Assembly: GCA_020061125.1 (NCBI GenBank)
Contig: JAGUYV010000452.1
Span: 1-33,568, forward strand
DNA from: a bacterium
Lineage (GTDB): Bacteria > UBP15 > UBA6099 > DSWB01
Direction: 5' to 3'
Length of the DNA: 33,568 nt
Within the stretch, counting starts at the first letter, position 1. The number at the start of each line of letters is the position of its first letter. Both the position numbers and the translations under genes were made by a program. Below are positions 8,113 to 19,833 of the stretch, in pieces. The notes under the pieces are model-generated. The model was not told where the DNA came from, ran no database searches, and saw only the letters and a program-made list of their open reading frames with translations.

Positions 8113-9249
8113 TTACGCCGCGCCGATAAGTTCCACGATTCTGCGCGCTGCGTCCATGCCGCTTTCCTCGAAGGTGTAGCCAGCCTGTTCGAGCAGGGCG
8201 CGGCCTTCGCTCTCGTTGGTGCCCTTGAGCCGGATGACAAGGGGCACTCTGATTTCAAACCGGCCCGCAGCCTCAATGATGCCTTTGGCCACTTCGTCGC
8301 AACGGGTGATGCCCCCGAATACATTAATGAGGATTCCTTTGACATTGGGATCCTTGAGGAGGATGGACAGGGAATTTGCGACCACATCCGCGCGCGCGCC
8401 GCCTCCGATGTCCAGAAAGTTGGCGGGCTTGCGGCCCGCGGCCGCTGCCATGTCCAGCGTGGCCATGACCAGGCCCGCGCCATTGCCGATGACGCCGACT
8501 TCGCCAGTCAGGCGGACATACGCCAGCCCCAGGCCGTGCGCCTCGGCTTCGAGCGCGTCCACTTCGCTCTCTTCCTTGAATGCGTCCAGTTCCTTGTGCC
8601 GGAACAGCGCGTTGTCGTCAAAGTCAATCTTGGCGTCAATGGCCATAAACGCGCCGTCCTTTGTGCGCACCAGCGGATTGATTTCCGCAAGCTGCGCGTC
8701 CATGTCCAGATAACACTTGCAGAGCTTTGCGAGTATCGGGGAAATGCCCTTGATCTCGTCCGCGTCGAACCCGCCCGAATACAGGGCTTTTCGAATCACG
8801 AACGGCTCCGGGCCGATAAGCGGATCAATGGGCGCGCGTCCGATTTTTTCCGGGGTCTGCGCGGCCACCTGCTCGATGTCCACGCCGCCCTCGCGGCTCA
8901 CCAGTATCATGGGCATGCGACTCTCGCGATCCAGGGTCACGCCCAGGTAGTACTCGTGTTCGATGTCCACGGCGCGCACCACGGCTACTTTTTTAACGGG
9001 CAGGCCCTTGATCTCCATGCCCAGAATGTTTCCCGCAACGCCGCTGGCGTCCGCCGGGTTTTGAACCACTTTCACGCCCCCGGCCTTGCCGCGGCCACCC
9101 GCATGCACCTGCGCTTTGATTACCACCGGAGAATTGATTTTCATGGCCAGCGCACCGGCCTCGTCCGCTGTCTCCGCCACATAACCTTCAGAGACGGGAA
9201 TGCCGAACTGTTTGAAAATCTCCCGGCCCTGGTATTCGTGAACTTTCAT
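8113..9249 (-). CDS. sucC: ADP-forming succinate-CoA ligase subunit beta
   Basis: MKVHEYQGREIFKQFGIPVSEGYVA..., KAQVHAGGRGKAGGVK, LDIGGGARADVV, NVFGGITRCDEVAKGI. Confidence 0.97.
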   Translation of the reverse strand: MKVHEYQGREIFKQFGIPVSEGYVAETADEAGALAMKINSPVVIKAQVHAGGRGKAGGVKVVQNPADASGVAGNILGMEIKGLPVKKVAVVRAVDIEHEYYLGVTLDRESRMPMILVSREGGVDIEQVAAQTPEKIGRAPIDPLIGPEPFVIRKALYSGGFDADEIKGISPILAKLCKCYLDMDAQLAEINPLVRTKDGAFMAIDAKIDFDDNALFRHKELDAFKEESEVDALEAEAHGLGLAYVRLTGEVGVIGNGAGLVMATLDMAAAAGRKPANFLDIGGGARADVVANSLSILLKDPNVKGILINVFGGITRCDEVAKGIIEAAGRFEIRVPLVIRLKGTNESEGRALLEQAGYTFEESGMDAARRIVELIGAA

Positions 9250-9340
9250 CTGCGCCGTCTCCCATGCTGTTTATTGAATAAAAACTATAACACAGGCCGC
9301 GCGCGCACACAAAGAGGCGCAAGCCGCCGCAATGCCGTAG

Positions 9341-9346
9341 TATAAT
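9341..9346 (+). promoter_or_regulatory. Putative -10 box (TATAAT) for the DUF4838 gene
   Basis: Consensus TATAAT about 36 nt upstream of the preferred start at 9382. Confidence 0.45.
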
Positions 9347-9381
9347 TCCGGATGAGTGAATACATATTTGGGAGTCGTGCC

Positions 9382-11208
9382 ATGATCAAAAGAAATGTCG
9401 ATCGGTTCGCGGCGGCGTGCCTGCTTGCGGTGTGCGTGCTGTGCCGCGCCGTTCAAGCTGCGCCGCCGCTTGCGGAAAACGGCTCGAGCCAGTATGAGAT
9501 CGTGCTGCCCGCGGACGCCATTGCTTCGGAGCGCTATGCCGCGGAAGAACTGCAATACTTCTTGAAGCAGATTTCCGGCGCGGAACTGCGCATCGTCGAG
9601 GAATCCGCGGCGTCGGGCGGTCCGGCTGTTCATCTTGGATTCACGGTCAAGGCGTTGATTACGCCGTCGGCGAAAACGCGCCCCGCCCCCGGCGCTGAAG
9701 AATTCGTCATGTTTCCAGATCCCGAAGCGGCGGAATTTTTCATCACAGGCGGCCGCCCCCGCGGAGTTCTTTACGGCGTATACGCCTTTCTCGAAGATCA
9801 CCTGGGCTGCCGCTGGTATGCGCCCGGCGTAAGCCGCATCCCGCGCATGGACACCATTCCGTTCCCAGAGATCCGCATGGCGCAAGCCCCCGCGTTCGAG
9901 TACCGCGAGCCGTTCTTTTACCACGCCTTCGACGCGGACTGGGCCGCGCGCAACAGGGTCAACGGCTCGACCCCTAAGCTCACGGACAGGCACGGAGGCA
10001 AAGTCACCTATTCGCATTTCGTGCATACCTTCAACGAACTTGTGCCCCCGGCGCAGTATTTCGACGCGCACCCCGAATACTTCACGCACATCACGGACCC
10101 GAATGTCAAAGATAAAACGCAACTGTGCGTGACCAATCCCGAGGTTCTCGACATCTCGAAGCAGCGGGTCATGCAGTGGATGGACGACGCCCCGCACGCC
10201 ACGATCTTCTCGGTTTCGCAGAACGACAACATCAACTACTGCCTGCGGGAAGGCGATGCAGCGCTGGAAAAAGAGGAAGGCTCCCCCGCGGGGCCTTTGC
10301 TTCACTTCGTGAACGCCATTGCGGATTATATCGCCGAGAAGCATCCCAGCAAATTTGTGGACACGCTCGCTTACCAATACACCGAAACCGCGCCCCGAAC
10401 CGTGCGGCCCAGGGACAATGTTATTATCCGGCTGTGCCACATGGCCCCGTCATGCGACACGCACCCGCTCGACAAATGCTTCTGGAACGCCGCGTACATG
10501 AAGAACCTGCGCGCGTGGACGGACATCAGCAAGCATGTTTTCGTGTGGCATTACGTCACGAATTTCAATCACTATCTGATGCCGTTCCCGGATGTTCGTG
10601 CCGTGGTTCGCGACATTCCCACTTATCACAAATACGGCGTGGACGGCATCTTCGCGCAGGGCAGTTACCAGGGGCACGGCGGCAACTTTGCGGAGCTGAA
10701 AGCCTGGCTCATCGCAAAGCTGCTGTGGAACCCGGATGCGGATGCCAAAGCGCTCATTGAGGAATTCTTTCGCGGGTATTACGGTCCGGCCGCGGCGCCC
10801 ATGCTCGATTACTTCCACGCGCTGCACAAAACCGTGCAGGACCCGAATGCGCATGCGCATCTGTACACGGCGCCGGACAAAACCTTTCTGCCGCGCGAAA
10901 CTCTGGTTTTTGCAGATGAGTGTTTCGACAAAGCCGAAGCCCTGGCCTCGGGCGATGATGCGCTCCTTGCGAGAATCCGGCGCGATCGCCTGGGCCTGAC
11001 ATATCTTAAACTTGTGGCCCCCCATCTCTATGGCTGGACCCGTGAGGATCTCAAACCGGGAAGCGCGCAGGACCAACAGGCGCGGCTTGAACGGTTTGCA
11101 CGCGATCTCGAGACCCTTGGCGTCACGCGCCTCGACGAATGGCATTCCCGTGAGGAATCGTTGCAAAAAATCCGCGAAATCACAGCGGCACAGACATCGG
11201 GTGACTGA
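9382..11208 (+). CDS. Secreted DUF4838 domain protein (alpha-glucuronidase-like N-terminal region)
   Basis: Start 9382 preceded by GGAG; signal peptide MIKRNVDRFAAACLLAVCVLCRAVQA; YEIVLPADAIASERYAAEELQYFLKQISGAEL and GVLYGVYAFLEDHLGCRWYAPG are typical of DUF4838 proteins. Confidence 0.85.
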   Translation: MIKRNVDRFAAACLLAVCVLCRAVQAAPPLAENGSSQYEIVLPADAIASERYAAEELQYFLKQISGAELRIVEESAASGGPAVHLGFTVKALITPSAKTRPAPGAEEFVMFPDPEAAEFFITGGRPRGVLYGVYAFLEDHLGCRWYAPGVSRIPRMDTIPFPEIRMAQAPAFEYREPFFYHAFDADWAARNRVNGSTPKLTDRHGGKVTYSHFVHTFNELVPPAQYFDAHPEYFTHITDPNVKDKTQLCVTNPEVLDISKQRVMQWMDDAPHATIFSVSQNDNINYCLREGDAALEKEEGSPAGPLLHFVNAIADYIAEKHPSKFVDTLAYQYTETAPRTVRPRDNVIIRLCHMAPSCDTHPLDKCFWNAAYMKNLRAWTDISKHVFVWHYVTNFNHYLMPFPDVRAVVRDIPTYHKYGVDGIFAQGSYQGHGGNFAELKAWLIAKLLWNPDADAKALIEEFFRGYYGPAAAPMLDYFHALHKTVQDPNAHAHLYTAPDKTFLPRETLVFADECFDKAEALASGDDALLARIRRDRLGLTYLKLVAPHLYGWTREDLKPGSAQDQQARLERFARDLETLGVTRLDEWHSREESLQKIREITAAQTSGD

Positions 11209-11301
11209 ATGATGGTGTCATGAGCGTTGCTGACGGGAACACAATGCGCGCCTTTGCCATTTCTTTTTTCAGAATAAATGCACAACGGGGAGGCAACGGC
11301 G

Positions 11302-11769
11302 ATGAGCAACATTCTCGATAAATTTCATTACGGCATATATGTGATGGGAGTTCAGAGCGGCGGGGAAATCAGCGCCATGGTAGCCTCGTGGGTCACGCAG
11401 GTGTCCGGGGATCCCGAGATGGTCGGCGTGGCCGTGAAAAAGGGGCGACACACGCTTCAGTTGCTCGACACGGGCAAGAAGTTCACCCTTGCGCTCCTTG
11501 GCCAGGATCAGTCGGACATCATGGATCGTTTCAAGGGCGCCAAGGAAATTGCTGACGGGAAAATCAATGGCGTGCCGTACAAACTTGCGGACAACGGAGC
11601 GCCCGTGCCCGAGCAATGCGTTGGGTACATTGAATTGACGCTGGAAGGCCGGCTCACGCTCGGCAACCACATTTTCTGCATGGGCCGGGTTACGGGCAAG
11701 CACACGGTCAACGATGGCCGGGGCCTGTGCGTCGCCGATTTGGTCGGTCATGTCTACAGGGGAAAATAG
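11302..11769 (+). CDS. Flavin reductase family protein
   Basis: MSNILDKFHYGIYVMGVQSGGEISAMVASWVTQVSGDPEMVGVAVKKGRHTLQLL...; GGGAGG upstream of ATG 11302. Confidence 0.88.
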   Translation: MSNILDKFHYGIYVMGVQSGGEISAMVASWVTQVSGDPEMVGVAVKKGRHTLQLLDTGKKFTLALLGQDQSDIMDRFKGAKEIADGKINGVPYKLADNGAPVPEQCVGYIELTLEGRLTLGNHIFCMGRVTGKHTVNDGRGLCVADLVGHVYRGK

Positions 11770-11812
11770 GCCTTCATCCGCTGAAGTTTTTTTGTTTCAG
11801 TCAGCGGAATCA

Positions 11813-14665
<2,853 letters not shown>

Positions 14666-14792
14666 ATTCCTCCGTGGCCGAAGCATTTACGGTCCACGAT
14701 AAATTATAAGAAAATAGCACAGATACAGACATGGCGTCCGATAGCTTTGGGACGATGTCCAAGCTGGAAAAGCCGGAAAAACAGAAAAACAA

Positions 14793-14823
14793 AACCGCCC
14801 CTGCCGTTGAGGCGGGGGCGGCT
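14793..14823 (-). terminator. Intrinsic terminator between the 14858..16042 gene and uvrA
   Basis: Hairpin ACCGCCCCTGCC / GGCGGGGGCGGCT with A/T-rich flanks. Confidence 0.65.
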
Positions 14824-14857
14824 GTTTTTCCGGTTTGCGTTCTCTGTCGAAGCCTGG

Positions 14858-16042
14858 TTATTTGATGGTGACTTCGGTGTTGGAGAACACGAGCTGCTGG
14901 TAGTGCGAGCAGTTGAGCGGAATGGGCATGAAGGAATCAATGGAAGCGTTGGCTGCGGTGAGAACGATGATGCGGACCATGTTGCTGGGGTTTGCGTTAG
15001 AACACTCTGTGCATTTCACCGAATCTTTATTCGTTCGGCACTCGACGCATGCATCACTACTGCCCTCAATAGCGCTGCGCTTGATGCTGCCGATGAAGGT
15101 GTTGCCGTCCTGTTTGCCCGTGGGCTTGGCGGCGAACAGCAGGCCGTCCATGATGTTGCCGCTCATGAGTTTGCCGATGTCGAGGACCAGCATGCCGGTC
15201 TTCATGGCTTCGTCCACATCCGCCTGGCTGATGCCTTCGGGAAGGCTGCCGACCTGTCCGAGCAGGCCCTTAATCAGTTCCTGGCCTTCGGGTTCGCGGG
15301 CCAGCGGGAGGTTGACCCACAGCTTGCCCACCATGAGGCCTTCGCTCTGCTCGATGTCGGGGTTGGTCATTTTCACGCCGTAGAAGTGAATGTACGGGGG
15401 ATTCAGAGTCCCGCCGTTGAACTTGCCCTGCACCTTGTAGCCCACATACACGCGCTCGTCATCGAACGCGGCCATGGTGTCGAGAATGTCCATGTCATCG
15501 GGAACGATGTCCACGGAGTTGTCCATATCCGCGGTTCCGGGAATCATGGCGTCCACGGCGGCGGCGGCGTCCGCAACTTTGAACGCCTGTGTGGTGGTGT
15601 TGCCGAAGGTGTCGGCCGCGGAAACGGCCACGGTGACTTTGTCGCCGCTCTTGGCGGGGATTTTGCCCGTGCACTTGAGGCCTTCACAGGTGAGGTCCAC
15701 GGACTTCTTGCCCTTGAGGTCGCCATTGACGGCGTACCAGGCTTTGGCGGCGGCGATCTTGACTTCTTCTTCCTCATCCTCGGCGCCCACGATTTCGAAC
15801 TCGGCCGAGACGGCGCCCGCGGCGTCAACGCTCACATTCACAATCTTGGGATAGGTTGTGTGCATGATGTTGCCGAAAGCGTCTTCTTCTTCCTCTTCAT
15901 CCCAATCGTCCCAGTCGTCCTCGGCGGCGATCACGATGCTGTCGTCCTGCGCGGCTGCGGCTTTGACTGCGGGAAGCAGGGTGGCGCTTACCGCGAAGAA
16001 AAATGCCAGCAGCATCAGAAGGTAATTGCGGGAAAGCTTCAT
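14858..16042 (-). CDS. Secreted protein of unknown function: acidic N-terminal tract, Fn3/Ig-like module, CxxC-x8-CxxC motif
   Basis: Start at ATG 16042: MKLSRNYLLMLLAFFFAVSATLLPAVKAAAAQDD (signal peptide), then DDWDDWDEEEEEDAF; CVECRTNKDSVKCTEC near the C-terminus. Confidence 0.8.
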   Translation of the reverse strand: MKLSRNYLLMLLAFFFAVSATLLPAVKAAAAQDDSIVIAAEDDWDDWDEEEEEDAFGNIMHTTYPKIVNVSVDAAGAVSAEFEIVGAEDEEEEVKIAAAKAWYAVNGDLKGKKSVDLTCEGLKCTGKIPAKSGDKVTVAVSAADTFGNTTTQAFKVADAAAAVDAMIPGTADMDNSVDIVPDDMDILDTMAAFDDERVYVGYKVQGKFNGGTLNPPYIHFYGVKMTNPDIEQSEGLMVGKLWVNLPLAREPEGQELIKGLLGQVGSLPEGISQADVDEAMKTGMLVLDIGKLMSGNIMDGLLFAAKPTGKQDGNTFIGSIKRSAIEGSSDACVECRTNKDSVKCTECSNANPSNMVRIIVLTAANASIDSFMPIPLNCSHYQQLVFSNTEVTIK

Positions 16043-16109
16043 TCTGTGCGTGCTCCTTTCGGGTTTGGGGTTTTTCGGTCCATTTATCCTTACAGGGCTG
16101 ATGTGATCC

Positions 16110-16182
16110 CCGATTGAAAATGAATCCGGTCTTTCCCGTAAACGGGATCTGTTCCTTATCTCAATCGGCTTGTGACAAGCCG
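16110..16182 (-). promoter_or_regulatory. Structured 5' leader with mutually exclusive hairpins
   Basis: CCGATTGA (16110-16117) pairs with TCAATCGG (16161-16168) around TCCCGT-AA-ACGGGA (16134-16147); alternative CGGCTTG-TGA-CAAGCCG (16166-16182) overlaps one arm. Confidence 0.4.
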
Positions 16183-16440
16183 CACAATGCAATGACCACG
16201 GCAATTATATTATGTTCCCCTGCATTCGTAAAGAGGAAATCATAGTTTGTGGTTCGGCATTGCCGTGTATGTTAAGACCCTCCTTTCGCATGGCCGCTTA
16301 CCGCGGTTTTCCGGCTCTCGGAACTGCACCGTTGAGCCGTTGTACTGCATAATGCGGCGGCGGGCGCGCAACTTACATGCGCCGCCTCGGTTGTGCGGTA
16401 TTTTTCCAAAATTCCATGGCCGGCTTGTGCGGCTCACGGC

Positions 16441-17454
16441 TCACAATGTGCGTTTGAACCACTTGAGGGCGTCCACCAGAACGCGGTCAAAGGGCAGAAT
16501 GTGCCCGGAGTCGTACCAGATCACAGCCTTTTTCTCCGTGGGGGTGATGGCGTGCAGCTTGTTCATGGCGGGCACGGTCATGGTGGTGTCTTCCTTGCCG
16601 TTCATGAACATGACCGGGCGGTCCGTGATGCGCTTGGCGAACACGGCCGGATCCACGAACTGGAACGCCTCGATAAGCTGTTCGGGCGTGACGCCGTGTT
16701 CGTCCATGTATTTCTGGATGTCGGCCACATCGCCGTACTCGGAATGCTTGAAGATGATGGAGAAATCCGCGGCGCCGTCGGCGATGAGAAGCGTCTTGAT
16801 GCGCGGATCCAGGGCGCATGCTGCCGTGCCTGTGACCGCGCCCATGCTGATGCCCATGTAACCGATGCGCGAGGGGTCAATGCCCTTCCACTGTTCAAGG
16901 GCGTCAAACCCGCGGCGGATATCCTGAATCTGCATCATCATGTGCCGGGCGCTCGTGACGGGATCAGGCATGAGGATGTCCATGCCCTCCTGCTTGCGAT
17001 CCCCGCGAAAGATCCCGTCAATGGCCATGAGCGCAACGCCGTGGCCGGGCCAGGCGCTGAACAGTTCGGCCAGGCTCTTGTCCGACACATGAAAGTGCAT
17101 CAGAAACACGGCCGGATACGCACCCGGAGCGGCCGAGCGCTCCGCTTTCATCGGCGCTATGCGGTCTTTGGGCATATACAGAACCGCGGGCACGCGCCGC
17201 CCGTCGAGGCTGTCGTATTTGAAGAAAATTTTGGTGAACGCGCCCATGTCCTTTTCTTCAGTGATTTCAATGTTGAGAGGCTGCGATTTATCATATTCAT
17301 AGGCTGCGCTGACCTTGTTCCAATCAACATGATCGAACGCAGTGACCGTGTCCACGGCGTCGCCGGGCTGTTCCTGAACGGCCAGCGCGGGCATGGCGAA
17401 CGCGACTATCAGCGCCAACGCGGTCACTATTCTCTTCAGCTTTTCAACATGCAT
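16441..17454 (-). CDS. Secreted alpha/beta hydrolase (dienelactone hydrolase/acetyl xylan esterase-like)
   Basis: Signal peptide; RIGYMGISMGAVTG (GxSxG nucleophile), NGKEDTTM acid region and YDSGHILP His. Confidence 0.85.
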   Translation of the reverse strand: MHVEKLKRIVTALALIVAFAMPALAVQEQPGDAVDTVTAFDHVDWNKVSAAYEYDKSQPLNIEITEEKDMGAFTKIFFKYDSLDGRRVPAVLYMPKDRIAPMKAERSAAPGAYPAVFLMHFHVSDKSLAELFSAWPGHGVALMAIDGIFRGDRKQEGMDILMPDPVTSARHMMMQIQDIRRGFDALEQWKGIDPSRIGYMGISMGAVTGTAACALDPRIKTLLIADGAADFSIIFKHSEYGDVADIQKYMDEHGVTPEQLIEAFQFVDPAVFAKRITDRPVMFMNGKEDTTMTVPAMNKLHAITPTEKKAVIWYDSGHILPFDRVLVDALKWFKRTL

Positions 17455-17500
17455 GTTGCTTCCTCCATGAAGTGTGTGTTGCTATTCTCGCGACAACGGC

Positions 17501-19633
17501 TCACAGCATGTCCATGAGTTCCATAAGCTGCTTCTGGATGAACGGCCCCTGGTTGGGGCCGAACAGGGCGAAGGTGGACTCGTACACGCGCGCCTGGTAC
17601 GCTTCGGGGGTCACAATGTAGCCGATGCCGTCGTTGGTGAGGCCCAGAAGGAACAGGTTGCCGATGCCCTTGTCCCTGGCCAGCTTCTTGACCGGGTCCG
17701 CGAGTTCCACGAACATCTCGCCGGGAATGGTGAGCATGGCTGTGTCTCCGAAGCGCAGACCAGCCATGGTCACGCGGATGTCGTAATCGGGCTGCAGAAT
17801 GATTTCGCGCGACAGGATCGTGACGGGCAGTTTGTCCTGGGTCTTGATTTTTTTCGCCACGCTCACAGCGATGGCGCCCAGGCCGCGGCCGGTCTTCTCG
17901 GCCCGCTCGAACCCGCCTCCGCAATCGCCGGGACAGGAGGGACTCTGGTTGCCCTGCGTGCCGTTGTTGAACATGGCCACGGCGCCGGGGAACGCATCCG
18001 TGATGGCCGCACGGGCCGGGCCTACGAAATCGGACGAGAATTCCATAACGCTGTCGCCCAGCACCGTGGGATGGGTTCCAAAATTGAACAGTACGGCCAG
18101 GGGCTTTCCGTCCGCCTTGTCCACGCGCATCACGCGCAGATCCGGATCAACGGGGCCTCCCTTGTTCACGCGGTTGCTGGAATACCCGGCGGCGTCTCCG
18201 GTTCCGAATCCGAGGCGCGCGGGCTGAAGCGCGGCATCCGCCTGCCTGACCACGGCGACGAATTTTTCAAGTGTTTCCGCATACAACCCCGGACGCACAT
18301 TGCCACCCAGCAGCGCCAGTTCCGGGAACATGCCGCCGGAGCTGCAATGCGCGTGTGATCCTGAAGCGATGACGAACTCGCGCGGGATGCCAAGCTCGGC
18401 CTCCACGCGCGCGGCGATGTCCTTGTACATGGACCGGCGCATGAGCAGGAAGTCGGAAGTGAGAAACACCATTTTGCGGTCTCCGGCCTGAAGCACCAGG
18501 GCCTGGGCCATGAGCGGATCGTGCACGCCGGTGGAGGGTTTTCCCTGGCGGCCGCCGTAGCCCGCAAGCGGCGTCCCAACGGGCGGGGTGATGTCAATTT
18601 CCGCCGCGCCCGCCTTGAGCGCCAAGGCCTCGGTCTTGCCGCGCGGAGCAACCGTATACGAATGCGTCCGCAGATAGGCGGTGACGAACGGCGAGGCTTC
18701 TTGCGGATACATGGCTTCAAACGAAGTGGCCGCCATGGTCAGAAGCCCGAACTCGATCTTGCCGGATGGGATGTCGCCAAGCGCCGCGCGGTTGAACCGG
18801 AAGTTCAACGAATCCGGCCCTTTCTTGAATTTCACATCCGCGCCCTCGATGCCCTTTTTCGTCTGCATGACTTCCGCGATGCGGAACAGGCCGTACTCGC
18901 CGAAGCCCATCATCTGCCCGAGCATGGGCGCATACGCCAGCATGTCCATGCTCATGAAATCGCCGATGCCCGTTGTCTTGTCCAGGTTCAGAACAGGAAA
19001 TAGATACATGTAAGCGCCCTGCCCCACCATGTTGCCTTTTCCGGGCTTGCCCTGGACTCTGGCCTGCACATAGAAAAACTGATCATCATGACCCACGCCC
19101 AACTCCAGAACATCCACATCCGGATGAAGCGCTTCATCAGGCGCGTCTTCGTCAGTGACGGTGATCAGATTGCGAGGCTGCTCGGGGAATCCCGAGACCA
19201 TGCCGGGCATTTCCGAACTCACGCTCCCGGCCCTATCGTAAGCGCTGACATAATAGAGTACCGTGACGCCTTTGTCCGCGGCGGGCAGCGTGGCGAGGTA
19301 AAAATCCGGGTCGCGGTCGTCGCGCAGCATTTCCAGAGTGGTCCACGAGGCCGCGTTGTCCGTGGAATAGCTGACCGTAACTTTTTTCACGGGCATGCCC
19401 GCAGCCTGTGTGTTGGCGCGCACCAGCGCGGTTACAAGAACTTCCTGCCCCTGCTGCGGCTTCTCGGGAACCTGGCGCACGGACACGATTTCGGGAGTGC
19501 CGGTGTAAAGGAAATTCGCGTAAGGCCCCTGCCGGCCTTCTTCGAACACCGTAACCGGCGGCGCGGCATCAGCAACGCAAGCGAAAAAAGCGGCAAACAC
19601 CGCCACGGAAAGGATTTTCATCGCAGTCTTCAT
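17501..19633 (-). CDS. Secreted protein: N-terminal Fn3-like/beta module plus neutral/alkaline non-lysosomal ceramidase N-terminal-type domain
   Basis: Signal peptide; C-terminal half LKAGAAEIDITPPVGTPLAGYGGR, IASGSHAHCSSGG, FNFGTHPTVLG, NNGTQGNQSP, GLTNDGIGYIVTPEAY match neutral ceramidase-type catalytic motifs. Confidence 0.85.
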   Translation of the reverse strand: MKTAMKILSVAVFAAFFACVADAAPPVTVFEEGRQGPYANFLYTGTPEIVSVRQVPEKPQQGQEVLVTALVRANTQAAGMPVKKVTVSYSTDNAASWTTLEMLRDDRDPDFYLATLPAADKGVTVLYYVSAYDRAGSVSSEMPGMVSGFPEQPRNLITVTDEDAPDEALHPDVDVLELGVGHDDQFFYVQARVQGKPGKGNMVGQGAYMYLFPVLNLDKTTGIGDFMSMDMLAYAPMLGQMMGFGEYGLFRIAEVMQTKKGIEGADVKFKKGPDSLNFRFNRAALGDIPSGKIEFGLLTMAATSFEAMYPQEASPFVTAYLRTHSYTVAPRGKTEALALKAGAAEIDITPPVGTPLAGYGGRQGKPSTGVHDPLMAQALVLQAGDRKMVFLTSDFLLMRRSMYKDIAARVEAELGIPREFVIASGSHAHCSSGGMFPELALLGGNVRPGLYAETLEKFVAVVRQADAALQPARLGFGTGDAAGYSSNRVNKGGPVDPDLRVMRVDKADGKPLAVLFNFGTHPTVLGDSVMEFSSDFVGPARAAITDAFPGAVAMFNNGTQGNQSPSCPGDCGGGFERAEKTGRGLGAIAVSVAKKIKTQDKLPVTILSREIILQPDYDIRVTMAGLRFGDTAMLTIPGEMFVELADPVKKLARDKGIGNLFLLGLTNDGIGYIVTPEAYQARVYESTFALFGPNQGPFIQKQLMELMDML

Positions 19634-19795
19634 TTATTATCTCCCATTGTCATAATTTACAATCCGCATCTATGCAAACAGTTTGATTCTAATTTATCGG
19701 CATTGCAGGATCAAGGAACACGCGAGCAGCCGCAGGACATATCCTGACAATTCCGCCTTGCGCAGCCTCCCGGCCATCTGCTGACACCCTTTGAT

Positions 19796-19824
19796 TTGAC
19801 ACTCCCAAATCTGTTCCCTACACT
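19796..19824 (+). promoter_or_regulatory. Sigma70-type promoter for hisH
   Basis: TTGACA (19796-19801), 17-bp spacer, TACACT (19819-19824); the hisH ATG at 19834 is about 10 nt downstream. Confidence 0.65.
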
Positions 19825-19833
19825 CTCTTTATT

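Noticed and set aside
6804-9345. Long plus-strand ORFs (441 aa and 436 aa)
   Set aside because: Antisense to amrS, the DUF370 gene and sucC, all with clear family motifs; no recognisable motifs in the antisense products.
16341-16400. GC-rich inverted repeat GCGGCGG...CGCCGCC upstream of 16441 as a possible terminator
   Set aside because: Imperfect, long loop and no U-run directly following; too weak to annotate.
16393-17517. 374-aa plus-strand ORF
   Set aside because: Antisense to the alpha/beta hydrolase, whose catalytic GxSxG, acid and His motifs are intact.
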